Assembly: GCA_009694745.1 (NCBI GenBank) | Contig: SHUF01000008.1 | Location: 1-64,000 of the forward strand | DNA from: Acidobacteriota bacterium | Lineage (GTDB): Bacteria > Acidobacteriota > Vicinamibacteria > Vicinamibacterales > SCN-69-37 | Length of the DNA stretch: 64,000 nt | Direction: 5' to 3' | Part shown: positions 1 to 10,184 of the stretch, piece after piece | Layout of the letters: every line of letters starts with the position of its first letter | Numbering within the stretch: the first letter of the stretch is position 1 | Made by a program: the position numbers and the translations under genes | Notes under the pieces: model-generated | The model's input: only the letters and a program-made list of their open reading frames with translations | Told to the model about the DNA's origin: nothing | The model's database searches: none

Positions 1-781
1 GGACGCCGCCGCTGCCGACGGTATCCTCGGTCATGTCGGCGCGACCCGACGCGGCGACTCGCGCGGCAATGCGATCGGCTGACGCGCGCACGATGTCGCG
101 CGGCGGCGCTCCTGCCTCGAGCGCGAGCAGAAACACCGCGTCACGCAGGCCGCCCGGCGTGGAGACGGTCTGGTATATCTCAATCAAGCCATCACGCATG
201 GTGGCGAGTTCGTTGTTGGCCACCGCCTGCAGCGGCGCGATGTTGCCGGCGTCCATGTCGCCCGGAGGCAGACGCGTGGCCAGCCACGACGCACGCAGGC
301 TGGCCGACTCCTGCCGCTCACTGTGATACTGCTTCGCAATCTCCTTCGCCGCGCTCAGCGACTTTTCCACCGGCACGTTGAACCAGCGGTTCGCCGAGTT
401 GCGCAGAAATTCGCTGCCGATGACCAGCACCAGCGTGGCCGGCACAATGGTCATGGCGAGCAACGCGGCCACGAGTTTCGCGCGGAACCGCGCGAACGGT
501 GCACCGCGCCGGCTCTCGACCCAGAGTTTGATGATGTTGCGCCCGAGTACGGCGATGAGCACGAGCAGCAACATGAGTGACACGGCCGCCAGCGCGTAGA
601 ACACGGCCTCGCTGCCAATCAACGCCTGATCGAGTCCGGCCACGCTCGGCATCCACAAGGCGGCGGCCAGCACGCCCAGCAGTAGGATGACGGCGAGTGT
701 CAGGACGCGCGGATTATCGAGCGCGCGACGCCGGGGTGGCGCGATGGGGTCAGGCGGAGGCGGCGGCGAATCGAGCAGCAT
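1..781 (-). CDS. NtrY-type sensor histidine kinase, N-terminal part (cut by window start)
   Basis: The minus-strand frame is open from an ATG at 781 to the window edge, about 260 codons. It opens with a proline-rich cytoplasmic segment, then membrane segments (LTLAVILLLGVLAAALW and a second near residue 70). These are followed by RNIIKLWVESRRG and FRAKLVAALLAMTIVPATL, the pattern at the start of NtrY-family kinases, and then a periplasmic-type sensor region. The HAMP, PAS and kinase domains would lie outside the window. A GGCGGAAGGG stretch lies just upstream of the ATG. It follows the DUF4390 gene by 25 bases on the same strand, an arrangement I recall for NtrY homologues. A role as a membrane sensor is a family inference; the ligand is unknown. 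Confidence 0.8.
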   Translation of the reverse strand, partial: MLLDSPPPPPDPIAPPRRRALDNPRVLTLAVILLLGVLAAALWMPSVAGLDQALIGSEAVFYALAAVSLMLLLVLIAVLGRNIIKLWVESRRGAPFARFRAKLVAALLAMTIVPATLVLVIGSEFLRNSANRWFNVPVEKSLSAAKEIAKQYHSERQESASLRASWLATRLPPGDMDAGNIAPLQAVANNELATMRDGLIEIYQTVSTPGGLRDAVFLLALEAGAPPRDIVRASADRIAARVAASGRADMTEDTVGSGGV

Positions 782-806
782 GAGGCGGGCGTGCCCTTCC
801 GCCAGT

Positions 807-1355
807 CTATCGGTTCACTGGGAGTTCGACGCGCCCGGACATTTCGCCCCGGCCAAACGGCCAGAGCGAGAACCCGCGCGGCAGGCTGTCGCGGGCCCGG
901 ACGCGCACGTAGTACTCGCCCGACGTCTTCAGGCGCGATGTGTCGCCGAGCAATACCCGTTCGAACTCGGTGACCCACAGCCGCATCTCGGCTTCATCCT
1001 GCGTCTGCTGGGCCCACCGCACCATGGTTTCACGCAACTTCGACACCTGGTAGGCGCCGGTCAGCGTGTCGAGCTTCACGGTTGAGGCCACGGTGGCGGC
1101 TGCCACGGTATCGTCGAACCACAGGGTGGACGACCGGCGCAGTTCCGCGATGTACGTCAACGTCACCGGAAGGCCGCTTTGCACCGCCTCGCGCATGGGC
1201 TCGGAGAATGCGCCGGACGCAGCAAAATTCGCATAGACCCGGTCTTCAGCCACCACCGGCGTAATGCGTATGTCGGCAGCCGCAAGCACGGTGGCCGCAC
1301 ACACGGCCACCAGGCCCACCACACCCACGATTCCCCGCAGCCCCCTTGGCGTCAC
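807..1355 (-). CDS. DUF4390 domain protein, exported
   Basis: This 182-residue protein begins with a signal peptide or single membrane anchor (GIVGVVGLVAVCAATVLAAA). A beta-rich domain follows, with the features I associate with DUF4390: an early ITP segment, TLTYIAELRRSSTLWFDD in the middle and a C-terminal LWPFGRGEMSG. Function is unknown. The family is commonly found beside NtrY-like sensor kinases, and here it sits between nrdR (12 bases upstream) and the NtrY-like gene (25 bases downstream), so the three are probably co-transcribed. A periplasmic partner for the sensor is a guess from context. The start is the first ATG that gives a full signal sequence. Confidence 0.8.
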   Translation of the reverse strand: MTPRGLRGIVGVVGLVAVCAATVLAAADIRITPVVAEDRVYANFAASGAFSEPMREAVQSGLPVTLTYIAELRRSSTLWFDDTVAAATVASTVKLDTLTGAYQVSKLRETMVRWAQQTQDEAEMRLWVTEFERVLLGDTSRLKTSGEYYVRVRARDSLPRGFSLWPFGRGEMSGRVELPVNR

Positions 1356-1367
1356 AGCGCGCTCATC

Positions 1368-1820
1368 TTATGACTTAAACAAGTCGTTGAGTTCGTGTTT
1401 GAACTCATCAATATCGCGGAAATTCCGGTAGACGGATGCAAATCTCACGTAGGCCACCTTGTCGAGCTGTCGCAGGGCTTCCATGACATGCGCGCCGATT
1501 TCCTCGGTGGACATCTCGCGTTCGGGCTTCTCCTGCAGGGCAGTCTCCACCTTATCGGCCACATCATCGAGGGCCGATACGCGGACCGGACGTTTCTCGC
1601 AGGCCTTGAGCAAGCCGGCCACGAGTTTCTGGCGCTCAAATCGTTCGCGGCGCCCGTCTTTCTTGACCACCATGTACGGGATTTCGTCGATCCGCTCGTA
1701 GCTGGTGAAGCGGCGGCCACACTCGAGGCATTCGCGGCGGCGTCGAATCACCTCGCCCTCCTTGCTTTCGCGCGAATCCACCACTTTGTCACCGGGGTGA
1801 CCGCAATACGGGCATTTCAT
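1368..1820 (-). CDS. nrdR: Transcriptional repressor NrdR
   Basis: This 150-residue protein has the full NrdR architecture. An N-terminal zinc ribbon holds Cys3, Cys6, Cys31 and Cys34 (CPYC and CLEC), with the [16 protein letters not shown] linker typical of the family. An ATP-cone domain follows ([18 protein letters not shown] to [11 protein letters not shown]). NrdR senses ATP/dATP and represses ribonucleotide reductase genes by binding NrdR boxes. The length is normal for the family (about 150). Its ATG overlaps the stop of the upstream flippase-like gene by four bases, indicating translational coupling. No ribonucleotide reductase gene is present in the window, so it acts in trans. Confidence 0.97.
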   Translation of the reverse strand: MKCPYCGHPGDKVVDSRESKEGEVIRRRRECLECGRRFTSYERIDEIPYMVVKKDGRRERFERQKLVAGLLKACEKRPVRVSALDDVADKVETALQEKPEREMSTEEIGAHVMEALRQLDKVAYVRFASVYRNFRDIDEFKHELNDLFKS

Positions 1821-2857
1821 CTGCGCGTCTCCTCCTCAGTTCCGGACTCAGGCGCGGGCCGCATCTGCTTGAGGCCCTCCAGAGTCAGGCCATCCTGCCA
1901 CATGAACGCCAGTCCCACCACCGCAACCGGGACAAATGACACCAGGTGCAACATGATGGCCGCCGCCGCCGCGTCATCGACCGACGCGCCGAAATACGTG
2001 GTGGCGGCCATCTGGTAGGCCACGTGGAAACCGCCTGCGCCACCGGGTGTGGGCAGGGCAACGCCGACCACCAAATACATGACGATAAGGAACGAGCCAG
2101 AGAACGGCACCGTCAAACCGAAGGCATGCGACACGAGCCAGATGCCTAAACAGATCGAGGCCCACAAGGCCAGCGACCACGCCAGCGACACGGCAAGGGC
2201 ACGCGGTTCGCGCATCACGGCCAGTCCTTCCGCAAATTTTCGCGCAAAGGCCCCCACCGCCGCCGCCGCTCGTGCCGGCAGGATGCGGCTGAACCAGTCG
2301 GCCCACTGCCCCACCTTCTCCGGGTGGCCGGCGAACACAAACAACGCAGCCAGCCCCACAAGCGCGGCGACGGCCGCCAACACTCCGGCCAGGCGCGTCT
2401 CTGCACCTACATCCACGCCCAGGAATGGCATGGCGCCGGCAAACAGCAACAGCACCGCGGTCAGGTCAAGCGCGCGTTCGATGATGATGGTGGCAAACGT
2501 CGCAGAAAAATTGAGCCCGACTTGCCGCGCCAGCAAGTACGGTCGCAACACCTCGCCCACCCGAGCCGGCAACAGGAACAGCGCCGTAAATCCGATCACA
2601 GTGGTACGGAATGCCGGGCTAAACGGCACGTCGCCCAGCGGTCTGAGCAACGCCTGCCAGCGCCAGGCACGGATGAGATATGTCTGCAGCGTGGTCAAGA
2701 CCGCCACCGTGATGAGGCCTAGGTTCGCGGTGGCAAACGCCTGCCGCACTTGCGCCCAATGCAAGTTTCGGACAAAGAACCACACCAGAAGTGCGGTCAA
2801 GCCCGCGGTCAGCAGGCCTGACCAGGGAATGCGAAATGTGCGTGGGGAACTGGACAT
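1817..2857 (-). CDS. Flippase-like membrane protein (UPF0104 / LPG synthase transmembrane family)
   Basis: This 346-residue integral membrane protein has about eight hydrophobic helices. It carries family signatures: [13 protein letters not shown] after the second helix, [20 protein letters not shown], and [20 protein letters not shown] near the C-terminus. These match the lysylphosphatidylglycerol synthase transmembrane/flippase-like family (AglD-like), without the soluble synthase domain of MprF. It probably moves or handles a lipid-linked molecule in the inner membrane; the substrate cannot be inferred. It is the first gene of a minus-strand operon with nrdR, DUF4390 and the NtrY-like kinase. 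The following DUF4097 gene is divergent, so the promoter should lie in 2858-2926. Confidence 0.85.
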   Translation of the reverse strand: MSSSPRTFRIPWSGLLTAGLTALLVWFFVRNLHWAQVRQAFATANLGLITVAVLTTLQTYLIRAWRWQALLRPLGDVPFSPAFRTTVIGFTALFLLPARVGEVLRPYLLARQVGLNFSATFATIIIERALDLTAVLLLFAGAMPFLGVDVGAETRLAGVLAAVAALVGLAALFVFAGHPEKVGQWADWFSRILPARAAAAVGAFARKFAEGLAVMREPRALAVSLAWSLALWASICLGIWLVSHAFGLTVPFSGSFLIVMYLVVGVALPTPGGAGGFHVAYQMAATTYFGASVDDAAAAAIMLHLVSFVPVAVVGLAFMWQDGLTLEGLKQMRPAPESGTEEETRR

Positions 2858-2926
2858 GACGTGGCGGAGCGCGCGAACGCTCGCGCCGTGTGTTCATGTT
2901 TCTACTATAAGATTGGCGGCAAGTCT

Positions 2927-4024
2927 ATGGGAAAGCGAGAGTTATTCATCGTCTTTGGATTCATCGTGGTGGGTACGCTGGCGTTCCAGTTCACCGCCCC
3001 ACCGGCCACGGGCACCAGTTCCTTTTCGCTCGGCAACTTCTTCAGCAGGGCGCGCTCCGAGATGCGCGATAATCCCGGTCGAGCCATCAACGCCACCAAA
3101 GCCTCCCTTCCGGTGACTGCGGGGCTGCGTGAGGTACGGCTGATTGGCATCAACGAAGCCGTCACCGTGGTCGGCGATTCGAAGACCACCATTGACTACG
3201 AGTTCACGGTGAGTTCCAACGGGCCCGATGATGCGGGCGCTCTGGCGTTAGCCAAAGAAACGGTGCTGCTGCGCGATGATGTGGCGGAGTCGCTGGTGTT
3301 GAGGGCCAAGTTTCCGGACCCCGGGTCGCAGCGAGCCACCATCACCATGCACGTGCCGCCGGGGCTTTCAGTGCGGCTCGAAAGCAGTTCGGGCGCCACT
3401 GTCACAGCGGTCGCCGCCGTGCACCTGGAAGCGATACGCGGCAAAGTGACCCTGACCGATATCGCTGGCGGCGTCACGGGCGCGCACCAGGACGGTGACC
3501 TCACCATCGCCGGCGCCAAATCCATCAAGCTGCGCCTGCTTCGGTCCAAGAGCCGGCTGTCGAAAATTACTGACGGCCTCACGCTCGACGCCCGCGACGG
3601 CGACACCGAAGTGACCGAATCCGCCGGGGCCATGGAAGTGGATGAAATTCGGAATGAATTGACGGTCACGGGCCATCGTGGCCCCATCGCCGTACGCGGC
3701 AACGACGGCCGCGTCACCATTCGGCAGCCCCAGGCAGAGACGCGAGTGGACGTCAGGCGTGCCGAGGTGGAAGTGGAAATCAAGAGCGCCGTGCCGCTCA
3801 CGCTCATCACGTCGGAGGAACCGCTGCGGCTCATTCTTGACGGCGCTCCGGCGTTCACACTGGATGCGGCCGCGTCGAGCGGCGCCATTCAGGCGGTGGA
3901 TTTTGATTTGAAGCCGGACATTTCGGAATCCGATGCGCGGCTGTCGCACGTCTTCGGCGCAAAGAACGATGCCAAGATCACGTTGCGCAACACGCGCGGC
4001 GACATCATTCTCAGAAAAAAATAA
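2927..4024 (+). CDS. Membrane-anchored DUF4097-like beta-repeat protein
   Basis: I place the start at the ATG at 2927, because it leads directly into a membrane anchor (ELFIVFGFIVVGTLAFQF); the open frame extends 22 codons further upstream. The product is 365 residues. After the anchor and a basic linker, the protein is a series of short beta repeats (VTLTDIAGG, LTIAGAKSIKL, LTLDARDGDTEV, ITLRNTRGDIIL). This is the right-handed beta-solenoid style of DUF4097/adhesin-like proteins. Such proteins are generally extracytoplasmic and uncharacterised. It is divergent from the flippase-like gene and ends 74 bases before purC. No catalytic motif was seen. Confidence 0.75.
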   Translation: MGKRELFIVFGFIVVGTLAFQFTAPPATGTSSFSLGNFFSRARSEMRDNPGRAINATKASLPVTAGLREVRLIGINEAVTVVGDSKTTIDYEFTVSSNGPDDAGALALAKETVLLRDDVAESLVLRAKFPDPGSQRATITMHVPPGLSVRLESSSGATVTAVAAVHLEAIRGKVTLTDIAGGVTGAHQDGDLTIAGAKSIKLRLLRSKSRLSKITDGLTLDARDGDTEVTESAGAMEVDEIRNELTVTGHRGPIAVRGNDGRVTIRQPQAETRVDVRRAEVEVEIKSAVPLTLITSEEPLRLILDGAPAFTLDAAASSGAIQAVDFDLKPDISESDARLSHVFGAKNDAKITLRNTRGDIILRKK

Positions 4025-4098
4025 TTCGTAAAAAAATCGCGTCCAAAGGCTTGACGCGCGCGGGTGGAAGCTCTACGCTTCACTTTCTTCGGACGCGT

Positions 4099-5022
4099 AT
4101 GAACACACCCGTCGTACTTGAAACACAACTTACCGGTCTCACTCTCCAGCGTCGAGGGAAGGTGCGCGATGTCTACGACCTCGGCGACACCCTCCTCATC
4201 GTCGCCACCGATCGCATTTCGGCGTTCGACTATGTGCTGGGTTCGGGCATTCCGGATAAAGGCAAGGTGCTCACGCAGTTATCGGCGTTCTGGTTCGAGC
4301 GCATCGCGTCGCTGACGCCGCACCACCTGCTGTCGATTGACGTGAACGACTTCCCCGCCGTCACAAAGCCACATCACGACATCCTGCGTGGCCGCACGAT
4401 GTGGGTGCGCAAGACCGACCCCCTGCCGGTGGAGTGTGTGGCGCGTGGATATTTGTCGGGGTCGGGTCTCAAGGACTATCTGAAGACGGGCGCGGTGTGT
4501 GGCGTGGCCCTTCCGGCCGGCCTGCACGACTCGGACGTGTTGCCCGAACCCATTTTTACGCCGGCCACCAAGGCCGAAACCGGTCACGACGAAAACATCA
4601 GTGAGGCCGAGGCCGCGAACATCCTTGGCGCCGACCGTGTGGCGCAACTCAAGGCGCTGACGCTGGAGATCTACCGGTTGGGCGTGGCGCATGCCGCCAA
4701 GTGCGGCATCCTCATCGCCGACACGAAGTTTGAATTCGGGCTTGCCCCCAATAGCTCCACAGGAGCGGCGGGGGGTGGCGAACTGGTCCTGATCGACGAG
4801 GTGCTCACGCCAGACTCGTCGCGGTTCTGGCCCAAGAACCTGTATTCCCCCGGCCGTGCCCAGCTGAGCTTCGACAAGCAGTTTGTGCGCGACTACCTGG
4901 AGCGCATCGGCTGGAACAAGCAGCCACCCGTGCCTTCCCTGCCTGACGATGTGGTGGCGAGGACGAGGGAGAAGTACATGGAAGCCTACCGGGTCCTGAC
5001 CGGACGGGACCTGGAGGTCTGA
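4099..5022 (+). CDS. purC: Phosphoribosylaminoimidazole-succinocarboxamide synthase (SAICAR synthetase)
   Basis: PurC ligates L-aspartate to CAIR using ATP, in de novo purine synthesis. The 307-residue product contains the family signatures RRGKVRDVYDLGDTLLIVATD, RISAFDYVLGSGIPDKG near the N-terminus, VECVARGYLSGSG, and LVLIDEVLTPDSSRFW near the C-terminus. Its length fits the longer PurC type (about 300 residues, as in yeast Ade1 and many bacteria) rather than the short E. coli form. The start at 4099 gives the normal N-terminus; the frame is open 16 codons upstream. Its TGA overlaps the ATG of the next gene by one base, so a small HTH protein is translationally coupled to a purine enzyme. 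Confidence 0.97.
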   Translation: MNTPVVLETQLTGLTLQRRGKVRDVYDLGDTLLIVATDRISAFDYVLGSGIPDKGKVLTQLSAFWFERIASLTPHHLLSIDVNDFPAVTKPHHDILRGRTMWVRKTDPLPVECVARGYLSGSGLKDYLKTGAVCGVALPAGLHDSDVLPEPIFTPATKAETGHDENISEAEAANILGADRVAQLKALTLEIYRLGVAHAAKCGILIADTKFEFGLAPNSSTGAAGGGELVLIDEVLTPDSSRFWPKNLYSPGRAQLSFDKQFVRDYLERIGWNKQPPVPSLPDDVVARTREKYMEAYRVLTGRDLEV

Positions 5023-5234
5023 TGATCAAGGACGACCTCGATTCGCTTGTGCAGCACATGATCGACCGCGGCATCCTGTTCGACGATGCCCAGCGGGAGT
5101 TTGAGAAGTTGTTCATCGCGCGGGCGCTCGCCAAGACCAACTACAACGTCTGCAAAGCGGCCAAAATTACGGGGCTGCATCGCAACACCCTCAGCCGTAA
5201 GATGACCGCTTACCGGATCAAGCGAGCGAGCTAA
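5022..5234 (+). CDS. Fis-family helix-turn-helix small protein
   Basis: The 70-residue product consists of a short N-terminal helix region followed by a Fis-type DNA-binding HTH (ALAKTNYNVCKAAKITGLHRNTLSRKM), as found at the C-terminus of Fis and NtrC-family activators. It has no receiver or AAA domain, so it resembles a stand-alone Fis-like DNA-binding protein. The start overlaps the purC stop by one base. Because it sits at the end of the purC unit it could link purine status to transcription, but no target can be named. It is followed by a dispersed inverted repeat. Confidence 0.85.
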   Translation: MIKDDLDSLVQHMIDRGILFDDAQREFEKLFIARALAKTNYNVCKAAKITGLHRNTLSRKMTAYRIKRAS

Positions 5235-5241
5235 GCAAGTC

Positions 5242-5400
5242 CGCGGGTCCGTAGGTCCGGTTGGTCCGTCGGTTCGTGGAGCGCGCTTCGCGCGGGCTTT
5301 CCTGGTATTTCTGATCGTGGGCATTCCTGTGAAACAACTGACCGCGCGAAGCGCGCTCCACGAACCAACGGACCTGCGGACCCACGGACCTGCGGACCCA
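5242..5400. repeat. Dispersed intergenic inverted repeat (REP/MITE-like)
   Basis: Two arms of 25 bases, at 5271-5295 and 5342-5366, are perfect reverse complements. Each begins or ends with the GGTTCGTGG / CCACGAACC motif and contains the GCGCGCTTCGCGCG palindrome. Outside the arms lie iterated GGTCCGNAGGTCC-type units (5245-5270 and 5367-5400), also in inverted orientation. Related single arms occur at 6426-6441 (GCCGCGCTCCACGAAC) and 8544-8565 (GGTCCGCAGGTCCGTTGG), all intergenic. No transposase is nearby. It could fold into a long hairpin in RNA and end the purC transcript. Confidence 0.75.
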
Positions 5401-5433
5401 AACCGCAGCCTCCAGCCCTGCGTCAGACCGGGC

Positions 5434-6276
5434 ATGCCCATTGCAATTCGGATTCTGCAAACCACCCTCTTCGCCGGAATGGTCATGGGCGCAGGCGAAA
5501 CCAGAGCCCGGCCTCCGCAGGAGGTAGCCGACGTGCTGCGTGCCTCAGGCGAATACCACACGGCCTACGTGAACAACGTCTCGGGCGTGACAATGGAGGA
5601 GCAGTATCAGCTCATGGACGTCACAGGCGGCAAGATGTCATCGGCCGTTCGCATTGCGTCGGACGTGGTGTTCGTCAATCTCAACGGTGGTGTAGCCGCG
5701 TTGCGCGATCCGTACTCGGTAGACACCAAGCCCCTGCGCGAGCGTACGCCCCGCATTACGGCCCTGCTGGCGGCACCGGCCACGCCAACGCTCCGTGATT
5801 GGGAAACGGCCATCACGTATCCGCCGCTGGGCGCGGTGCACTTTGTGTTGGACCTCATTCTCAAGGTCAACGAGCCCACCACGGCGCTCAAATTCATCGC
5901 GCCGGCACTGCAGGGGGGCCTCACATACAAGCTCGACGGCAAGCGGAAGATCAACAACGTGCAGACCGTGGGCCTTGGTTTCGACGAGGCGCAGGCGCAG
6001 GAAAAGAAATACCTGCTCGGCACGCGAGGCAATGCCCGGGCTTTCGGCCGAATCTTGGTGGACCCGGCCACGGGCGCGGCGCACGAAACGGAGCTGTGGA
6101 TTGAGTCGAAGACCGAGACGGCCACGGTCAAGTACGCCCGGCACGCGGCGTTGAATCTGGTGTTGCCGTCCGACATGAACGAGACTTACGAAGAGCGCGA
6201 AGCCTCCATGGGCCCCAGGGACTTCAATGGCCGGACCAGCAACTCCGGCCGCTCCGGCGCCCGCGTATCATTCTAG
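5434..6276 (+). CDS. Secreted protein of unknown function
   Basis: I start this gene at the ATG at 5434 because it begins a signal peptide (IRILQTTLFAGMVMGAGETRA); the open frame upstream runs through the inverted repeat and is not credible coding sequence. The product is 280 residues. The mature part looks like a single mixed alpha/beta domain with motifs LRASGEYHTAYVNNVSGVTM, VFVNLNGGVAALRDPYS and a C-terminal VKYARHAALNLVLPSDMNETY. The pattern of short secreted beta-rich proteins with a late conserved tyrosine block is common in this kind of genome, but I do not recognise a named family. The C-terminus is Gly/Ser/Arg-rich. Confidence 0.65.
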   Translation: MPIAIRILQTTLFAGMVMGAGETRARPPQEVADVLRASGEYHTAYVNNVSGVTMEEQYQLMDVTGGKMSSAVRIASDVVFVNLNGGVAALRDPYSVDTKPLRERTPRITALLAAPATPTLRDWETAITYPPLGAVHFVLDLILKVNEPTTALKFIAPALQGGLTYKLDGKRKINNVQTVGLGFDEAQAQEKKYLLGTRGNARAFGRILVDPATGAAHETELWIESKTETATVKYARHAALNLVLPSDMNETYEEREASMGPRDFNGRTSNSGRSGARVSF

Positions 6277-6366
6277 GGCACAGCGAAATACTCCAAAGCC
6301 TCATACGCGCCTATCGACCTGCGGACGCTCAGGCGCTAGCCGCGCGGCCCACGACGGATCACAAGA

Positions 6367-6391
6367 GGCGCCGAGGCTCGGAGGCCTTTTT
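6367..6391 (+). terminator. Possible intrinsic terminator before groES
   Basis: CCGA-GGC-TCGG forms a compact stem, flanked by GGC and GCC with small bulges, and is followed directly by five T. It lies about 90 bases after the stop of the secreted protein and ahead of the groES promoter, where a terminator is expected. The stem is imperfect. Confidence 0.45.
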
Positions 6392-6457
6392 CTGGAAAAC
6401 CCTATGAAAAAGACCGCGGCATGAGCCGCGCTCCACGAACCGGCGAGCCGCCACCCC

Positions 6458-6487
6458 TTGACGACGTAAGGCGGCGTCTTGTAGACT
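6458..6487 (+). promoter_or_regulatory. Probable sigma-70-type promoter of groESL
   Basis: A -35 box TTGACG (6458-6463) is followed after 18 bases by TAGACT (6482-6487), which matches TATAAT at four of six positions. The -10 box abuts the CIRCE element, the usual geometry for HrcA-repressed chaperonin promoters. The groES start is 90 bases downstream of the -10 box. Confidence 0.6.
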
Positions 6488-6513
6488 TAGCAGTCGGACG
6501 CAGGGAGTGCTAA
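6487..6513. promoter_or_regulatory. CIRCE operator (HrcA binding site)
   Basis: The sequence is TTAGCAGTC-N9-GAGTGCTAA. It matches the CIRCE consensus TTAGCACTC-N9-GAGTGCTAA at 17 of 18 arm positions; the single change (C to G) is in the left arm. It lies directly downstream of the groES promoter, so groESL is predicted to be repressed by HrcA and released on heat shock. No hrcA gene is in the window. Confidence 0.9.
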
Positions 6514-6576
6514 CATTCATGGAAGCTGAGTGCCAGTCACGCCCCCGCATTTTTTGTCACGAAAGGACACCCATTC

Positions 6577-6879
6577 ATGAACGTCAGACCCCTACACGAT
6601 CGCGTCATCCTTCAGCGTCTTGAAGAAGATGAACAGCGCATCGGCGGCATCATCATCCCCGACAGCGCCAAGGAAAAGCCGCAGCACGGCAAGGTCATCG
6701 CCGTTGGCAAGGGCAAAGTGGAAAAAGACGGCAAAGTGACCCCACTTGACGTCAAGGCGGGCGACACCGTGCTGTTCGGCAAGTACGCCGGACAGGAAAT
6801 CAAGGTGGACGGCCAGGAATACCTCATCATGCGCGAGGAAGAAATCCTCGGCGTGGTCGGCGGTAAGGCCAAGAAGTAA
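6577..6879 (+). CDS. groES: Co-chaperonin GroES
   Basis: GroES caps the GroEL ring and encloses the folding chamber. The 100-residue product begins with [20 protein letters not shown], has the mobile loop ([18 protein letters not shown]) and ends with VGGKAKK. Length and motifs are those of bacterial cpn10. A ribosome binding site GAAAGGA lies 9 bases upstream of the ATG. The gene is downstream of a promoter with a CIRCE element and is separated from groEL by 27 bases carrying AGGAGA, so the two form one heat-shock operon. Confidence 0.98.
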   Translation: MNVRPLHDRVILQRLEEDEQRIGGIIIPDSAKEKPQHGKVIAVGKGKVEKDGKVTPLDVKAGDTVLFGKYAGQEIKVDGQEYLIMREEEILGVVGGKAKK

Positions 6880-8538
<1,659 letters not shown>

Positions 8539-8570
8539 GACAAGGTCCGCAGGTCCGTTGGTTCAAGGAA

Positions 8571-8609
8571 GGGTCCGGTGGCGAAAGCTGCCGGGCCCGT
8601 TTTTGTGTT
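8571..8609 (+). terminator. Intrinsic terminator of groESL
   Basis: The stem GGGTCCGGTGGC pairs with GCTGCCGGGCCC across a GAAA loop, with G-U or A-C positions. It is followed by GTTTTTGTGTTT. The position right after the groEL stop and the T-rich tail make a rho-independent terminator likely. A copy edge of the dispersed GGTCCGCAGGTCC repeat lies between the stop and the hairpin. Confidence 0.8.
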
Positions 8610-8910
8610 TGAGAGCCAATGGACCCACGAGCGCTCACTGGGACCTGCCCCCGGTGCTCGCCACGTGTGCCCCAGCCTGTCAGGGCAATGGGCTACAAGC
8701 CCGCTCTACAAAACCACTCATTGGCGTTGGATTGGTGACACAGACTCTAAACCTATCCGCTACTCAAATGCGGGGCGTAGCAGCCGCACGCATCCACAAG
8801 ACCAGTAGCGAACTCTCGCGGTCGCCCCGCAATGGCTGCACCGCCACGTCTCCTCACTCTCAGCATAAGCCGCCATCTTTGCTGCTTGGGTGCATCCGCG
8901 CCCGGCGCCC
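8610..8910. other. Intergenic region with no supported gene
   Basis: About 300 bases lie between the groESL terminator and the stop of the convergent aminotransferase gene. Frames on both strands are short or continue the groEL shadow frame; no ribosome binding site, tRNA-like fold or convincing protein was found. The content is less GC-rich in its middle (around 8690-8770). Confidence 0.5.
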
Positions 8911-10170
8911 TCAGCGCCCGGACAGCGCCTGCTCCAGACCGGCGATGAGCCGATCGGCGTCGGACAGCGTGTTGTAGTGCGCGAATGACGCGCGCACTAC
9001 GCCGTGTCCGGTTGCCAGACCCAGGTCTTCGATCAAGCGCCGCGAGTAGAAGTCTCCGAAGCGAATACCAATGCGGAGGGGATCGATCGCGCGGACGATG
9101 CGCTCCGAGTCAATGCCGTCAACCACGAAACTGATGGTTGGCACACGAACCGAGCGCTCGGAGGACGCGGGTCCGATGGTGCGCACGTCGTGCCGCCCAC
9201 GCAGCCAGGCCAGTAGCCGCTCGGCGAGTCGTGATTCGTGATCCGCGATGGCGTCGAACGCGGCCGCCATGCGTGCGCGGCGGGACGCGCCGGCCGTGGC
9301 TCCAGACCGTTCACCCAACGCCACCAGATAGTCTGGGATGGCCGTGGCTCCGTACGACAGTTCGTAGTTGGGATTCCCCGGCTGGAGTTTTCCCGGGATC
9401 TTGTCCATCGGCACGAAGTGATGCGACAGGTTCGCGAGTTTCAGCAGGCGGTCGTACTTGCCGTACAACACGGCATGGTGTGGGCCAAACACCTTGTAGA
9501 GGCTGAAGACGTAGTAGTCCACGTCCCACTCGCGCACGTCCACAAGACGGTGAGGAGCGAAGGCCACTCCATCGACACACACCGCGGCACCGTGACGATG
9601 CGCGCACGCGGTGACCTCCGCGATGGGAATGAGCTGGCCGAAGATGTTCGACGTCTGCGTGCAGACCACAAGCCTGGTCCGTGGTGTCATCAACAGCTCA
9701 AGGTCAGACGCCTCCAGCGTCATCGTCTCGTGATTGAGATGCCAGCGATGGACGATGATGCCGTGCGCCTCGAGCGCGAGCCACGGTCCGATGTTGGCCT
9801 CGTGATCAATCATCGAGACCACCACTGCGTCGCCCAGCGACAACGCCGACGTGATGGCGCGCACCAGGGTCTGGATCATGACCGTGGACGAGGGGCCGAA
9901 GACGATTTCTTCCGGCCTGGACGCGTTGACGAGTTCAGCCACCGCCAACTGGCCTGCGCACAGACGCTCCGCCGCCAGCGTAGACACTCCGTAACTGGCG
10001 CCAGTCTGAACGCTTGAAGTCAGCAGGTAATCACGAACCCGGTCGGCAACCGTTCCAAGCACCTGCGAACCGCCGGCGTTGTCGAGATACACCCAGGAGT
10101 CTTCATCGTCAGAAAGCGCGGGAAACTGCGAGCGCGCAAAGGCGAGGTCGAGCGGCATCGAGGTTGTCAT
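8911..10170 (-). CDS. Class V aminotransferase (cysteine desulfurase-like, PLP enzyme)
   Basis: The 419-residue product, started at MTTSMPLDLAF, is a fold-type I PLP enzyme of aminotransferase class V. It shows VYLDNAGGSQVLG near the N-terminus, FGPSSTVMIQTLVRA (phosphate-binding region), SMIDHEANIGPW, VCVDGVAFAPHRLVDV with the PLP-binding Asp, and a lysine in VFSLYKVFGPHHAVLYGKYD for the Schiff base. Relatives include SufS/CsdA-type and kynureninase-like enzymes. No catalytic-loop cysteine or iron-sulfur assembly gene was noticed nearby, so cysteine desulfurase activity is uncertain. It follows an NTF2-like gene by 14 bases and is probably co-transcribed with it. The frame is open 24 codons upstream of the chosen start. 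Confidence 0.8.
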   Translation of the reverse strand: MTTSMPLDLAFARSQFPALSDDEDSWVYLDNAGGSQVLGTVADRVRDYLLTSSVQTGASYGVSTLAAERLCAGQLAVAELVNASRPEEIVFGPSSTVMIQTLVRAITSALSLGDAVVVSMIDHEANIGPWLALEAHGIIVHRWHLNHETMTLEASDLELLMTPRTRLVVCTQTSNIFGQLIPIAEVTACAHRHGAAVCVDGVAFAPHRLVDVREWDVDYYVFSLYKVFGPHHAVLYGKYDRLLKLANLSHHFVPMDKIPGKLQPGNPNYELSYGATAIPDYLVALGERSGATAGASRRARMAAAFDAIADHESRLAERLLAWLRGRHDVRTIGPASSERSVRVPTISFVVDGIDSERIVRAIDPLRIGIRFGDFYSRRLIEDLGLATGHGVVRASFAHYNTLSDADRLIAGLEQALSGR

Positions 10171-10184
10171 ACAGGGACGGTCAC

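Noticed and set aside
5317-5433. Longer N-terminus of the secreted protein starting at 5317
   Set aside because: This part is encoded by the inverted repeat; the signal peptide starts at 5434.
8610-8910. A tRNA or other structured RNA in the gap after groEL
   Set aside because: No T-loop GGTTCGAATCC-like sequence or cloverleaf pattern was found in this or other intergenic gaps.
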